Positions 6,546 through 10,177 of a stretch of 10,177 nucleotides of DNA are shown here, one piece after another. The stretch covers positions 1-10,177 of the forward strand of contig JAEZFW010000071.1 of NCBI GenBank assembly GCA_023417315.1, given 5' to 3'. Position 1 is the stretch's first letter. The number at the start of each line of letters is the position of its first letter. The DNA is from Pseudomonadota bacterium. GTDB taxonomy: Bacteria; Pseudomonadota; Gammaproteobacteria; Steroidobacterales; Steroidobacteraceae. The notes under the pieces were generated by a model, which was not told the origin of the DNA, did no database searches, and was given only the letters and a program-made list of their open reading frames with translations. The position numbers and the translations under genes are program-made.

Positions 6546-6585
6546 TTCACGAACGTGAAGCAATCGGCCGGCAGACTCGAGTCTG
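6546..6585. promoter_or_regulatory. Two 14-bp dyads upstream of glgP (candidate operators)
   Basis: In the 255-base divergent gap, TTCACG-AA-CGTGAA (6546-6559) and the perfect palindrome CAGACTCGAGTCTG (6572-6585) lie 53 and 27 bases before the glgP ATG. Their centres are 26 bases apart. Their position fits regulator binding sites or, for the second, a leader hairpin just ahead of the ribosome binding site. The two sequences are not alike, so they would be bound by different proteins or one may be chance. I cannot assign -35 or -10 boxes. The rest of the gap (6357-6545) shows nothing clear. Confidence 0.35.
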
Positions 6586-6611
6586 GGCGGCCTCGAACAG
6601 GGGAGCGAACC

Positions 6612-9133
<2,522 letters not shown>

Positions 9134-9134
<1 letters not shown>

Positions 9135-9239
9135 CTGGGTTCGGGGTTCTGGCCAGAAGGGAGATCGCGAGGAATCGTGCGACACGCGAGCGCTGCCACT
9201 TCTGGCCAGAGCCCAGTAGCCGATAACCCAATACCCAGT
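9134..9239. repeat. Dyad and repeat element between convergent glgP and hydrolase genes
   Basis: The 106-base junction starts with ACTGGGT (9134-9140) and ends with its reverse complement ACCCAGT (9233-9239). Inside are a perfect 12-bp palindrome TTCTGGCCAGAA (9147-9158) and a near copy TTCTGGCCAGAG (9200-9211), 41 bases apart. The right side contains CCCAGTAGCC and the related AACCCAATACCCAGT, suggesting degenerate heptamers. It fills the whole gap between the two stops and could fold into one long stem as a bidirectional terminator-like structure, although no T run follows. Confidence 0.7.
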
Positions 9240-9240
9240 C

Positions 9241-10125
9241 TTACACGAGCTCCTTCTTGAAGAACTCGACGGTGCGTTCCCACGCGAGCTTTGCGGCCGC
9301 TTCGTCGTAACGCGGCGTCGAGTTGTTGTGGAAGCCGTGGTTCGTGTTCTCGTATGTATGTACGGTGTACTCGCGCTTGTGCTGCTTGAGTGCCGCTTCG
9401 AACGCGGGCCAAGATGTATTGACGCGCTCATCGTTCGACGCCAGTTGGATCAAGAGGGGCGCCGTCACTTTGCTCGCGAGCTCCGGCGCGGGTGCCGGGC
9501 CGTAGAACGGAACGCCCGCATCCAACGTGTCACCTAACGTCACTGCCAAGTGACCCACCGTCGCGCCTCCCCAGCAGAATCCCACGGCGCCCAGCTTGCC
9601 GTTCGAAAGCGAATGGCTCTTCAGGTGCTTCCCGCTGTTCACCATATCCTGACGCAGCTTCGCTTGATCGAGCTTCGCCTGCATCTCGCGTCCCTCATCG
9701 TCGTTGCCGGGGTAGCCTCCCACGGGCGATAGGCCGTCGGGTGCAAGCGCTAGAAAGCCCGCGACAGCAACACGCCGCGCGACATCTTCGACGTAAGGAT
9801 TCAAGCCGCGATTCTCATGAATGACGAGCACCGCTGGAAAAGGGCCATCGCCGCGCGGCTGCACGAGATAACCACGCATCGTACCCGAGGTACCTCCGGG
9901 CGATGCGTACTCGACGTAGCGCGCTTTGATGCGCTCGTCGGTGAATGAGATGGTCTGGGCCTTCGCGTACTGCGGCAGCATGCTGCTCGCTATGCCAAGG
10001 GCCGATAACCCGCCGATGCTCAGCGCAGCGGAGCGGCGCAAGAACTCACGGCGATCGATGGCACCGTGACAGTACTGATCGTAGAGCTGCACAACGCGCG
10101 GATCGATCTGAGGCTCGCTCGGCAT
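9241..10125 (-). CDS. Dienelactone hydrolase family protein with Tat-type signal
   Basis: The 294-residue alpha/beta hydrolase belongs to the dienelactone hydrolase family. The nucleophile motif is GFCWGG with Cys184, and Asp232 (SNDERV) and His263 (NHGFHN) complete the Cys-Asp-His triad. The HENRG segment (103-107) holds the glutamate that assists the cysteine in family members. The N-terminus has DRREFLRR (twin Arg25-Arg26), then a hydrophobic stretch to about 49 and an AKA site (54-56), which fits a Tat signal and export to the periplasm. About 24 residues precede the twin arginines, long but common in this subgroup. The start at 10125 is supported by GAGGAA a few bases upstream (10132-10137 on the opposite strand). 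The true substrate is unknown, as most such proteins are not proven dienelactone hydrolases. It is convergent with glgP, and a heptamer array lies directly upstream. Confidence 0.9.
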   Translation of the reverse strand: MPSEPQIDPRVVQLYDQYCHGAIDRREFLRRSAALSIGGLSALGIASSMLPQYAKAQTISFTDERIKARYVEYASPGGTSGTMRGYLVQPRGDGPFPAVLVIHENRGLNPYVEDVARRVAVAGFLALAPDGLSPVGGYPGNDDEGREMQAKLDQAKLRQDMVNSGKHLKSHSLSNGKLGAVGFCWGGATVGHLAVTLGDTLDAGVPFYGPAPAPELASKVTAPLLIQLASNDERVNTSWPAFEAALKQHKREYTVHTYENTNHGFHNNSTPRYDEAAAKLAWERTVEFFKKELV

Positions 10126-10137
10126 GGCACATTCCTC

Positions 10138-10177
10138 GGGCTACGGTCTACGGGCTACGGGCTACGGGCTACGGGCT
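10138..10177. repeat. GGGCTAC heptamer array, running off the window end
   Basis: Five full tandem heptamers run from 10138 to 10172: GGGCTAC, one variant GGTCTAC, then three GGGCTAC. A partial sixth reaches the window edge, so the true length is unknown. On the minus strand the unit reads GTAGCCC. It begins directly upstream of the ribosome binding site of the hydrolase gene, so it lies in that gene's leader or promoter region. Confidence 0.88.

Noticed and set aside
6357..6563. N-terminal extension of the glutamine amidotransferase
   Set aside because: Adds 69 residues unlike the family; the conserved N-terminal strand starts at the ATG ending at 6356.

Overview
The window reads as ordinary chromosomal DNA from a GC-rich bacterium, most likely a gammaproteobacterium of the Xanthomonadales/Nevskiales/Steroidobacter kind. 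That placement is an inference from base composition, the thiol-redox and glycogen enzymes, and GTAG-headed intergenic repeats; no marker gene in the window fixes it. I see nine protein genes and no rRNA, tRNA, CRISPR array or transposase.

Layout, left to right. A short, very basic protein of unknown function (36-218) and a small cytoplasmic thioredoxin-like protein (282-644) lie on the + strand. After a 332-base gap comes glutathione reductase (977-2311). Next is an isolated four-helix-bundle protein of the 23S rRNA intervening-sequence (S23) family (2550-2918), with clusters of GTAG-headed hairpins (REP-like elements) on both sides. Then comes a tight two-gene unit, LemA (3152-3700) and a secreted/membrane DUF2207 protein (3703-5424). 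A minus-strand class I glutamine amidotransferase (5610-6356) converges on it and is divergent from glycogen phosphorylase glgP (6612-9134). A probably Tat-exported dienelactone-hydrolase-family protein (9241-10125) is convergent with glgP.

Functional links are modest. The thioredoxin-like protein and glutathione reductase both belong to thiol-disulfide homeostasis but are not obviously one operon. LemA and DUF2207 are a recurring bacterial neighbour pair, probably translated from one mRNA. The other genes look like independent housekeeping or accessory units.

The most interesting signal is in the intergenic DNA. The S23 gene sits in a roughly 770-bp segment bounded by a perfect 23-bp inverted repeat. 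The repeat is part of a GTAG-hairpin family in which one stem pair changes in a compensated way. Both convergent gene junctions, and the leader of the last gene, carry heptamer arrays or inverted repeats built from related GTAG-containing units. Two 14-bp dyads stand just upstream of glgP and are candidate regulatory sites. No clearly new multi-gene system is visible.
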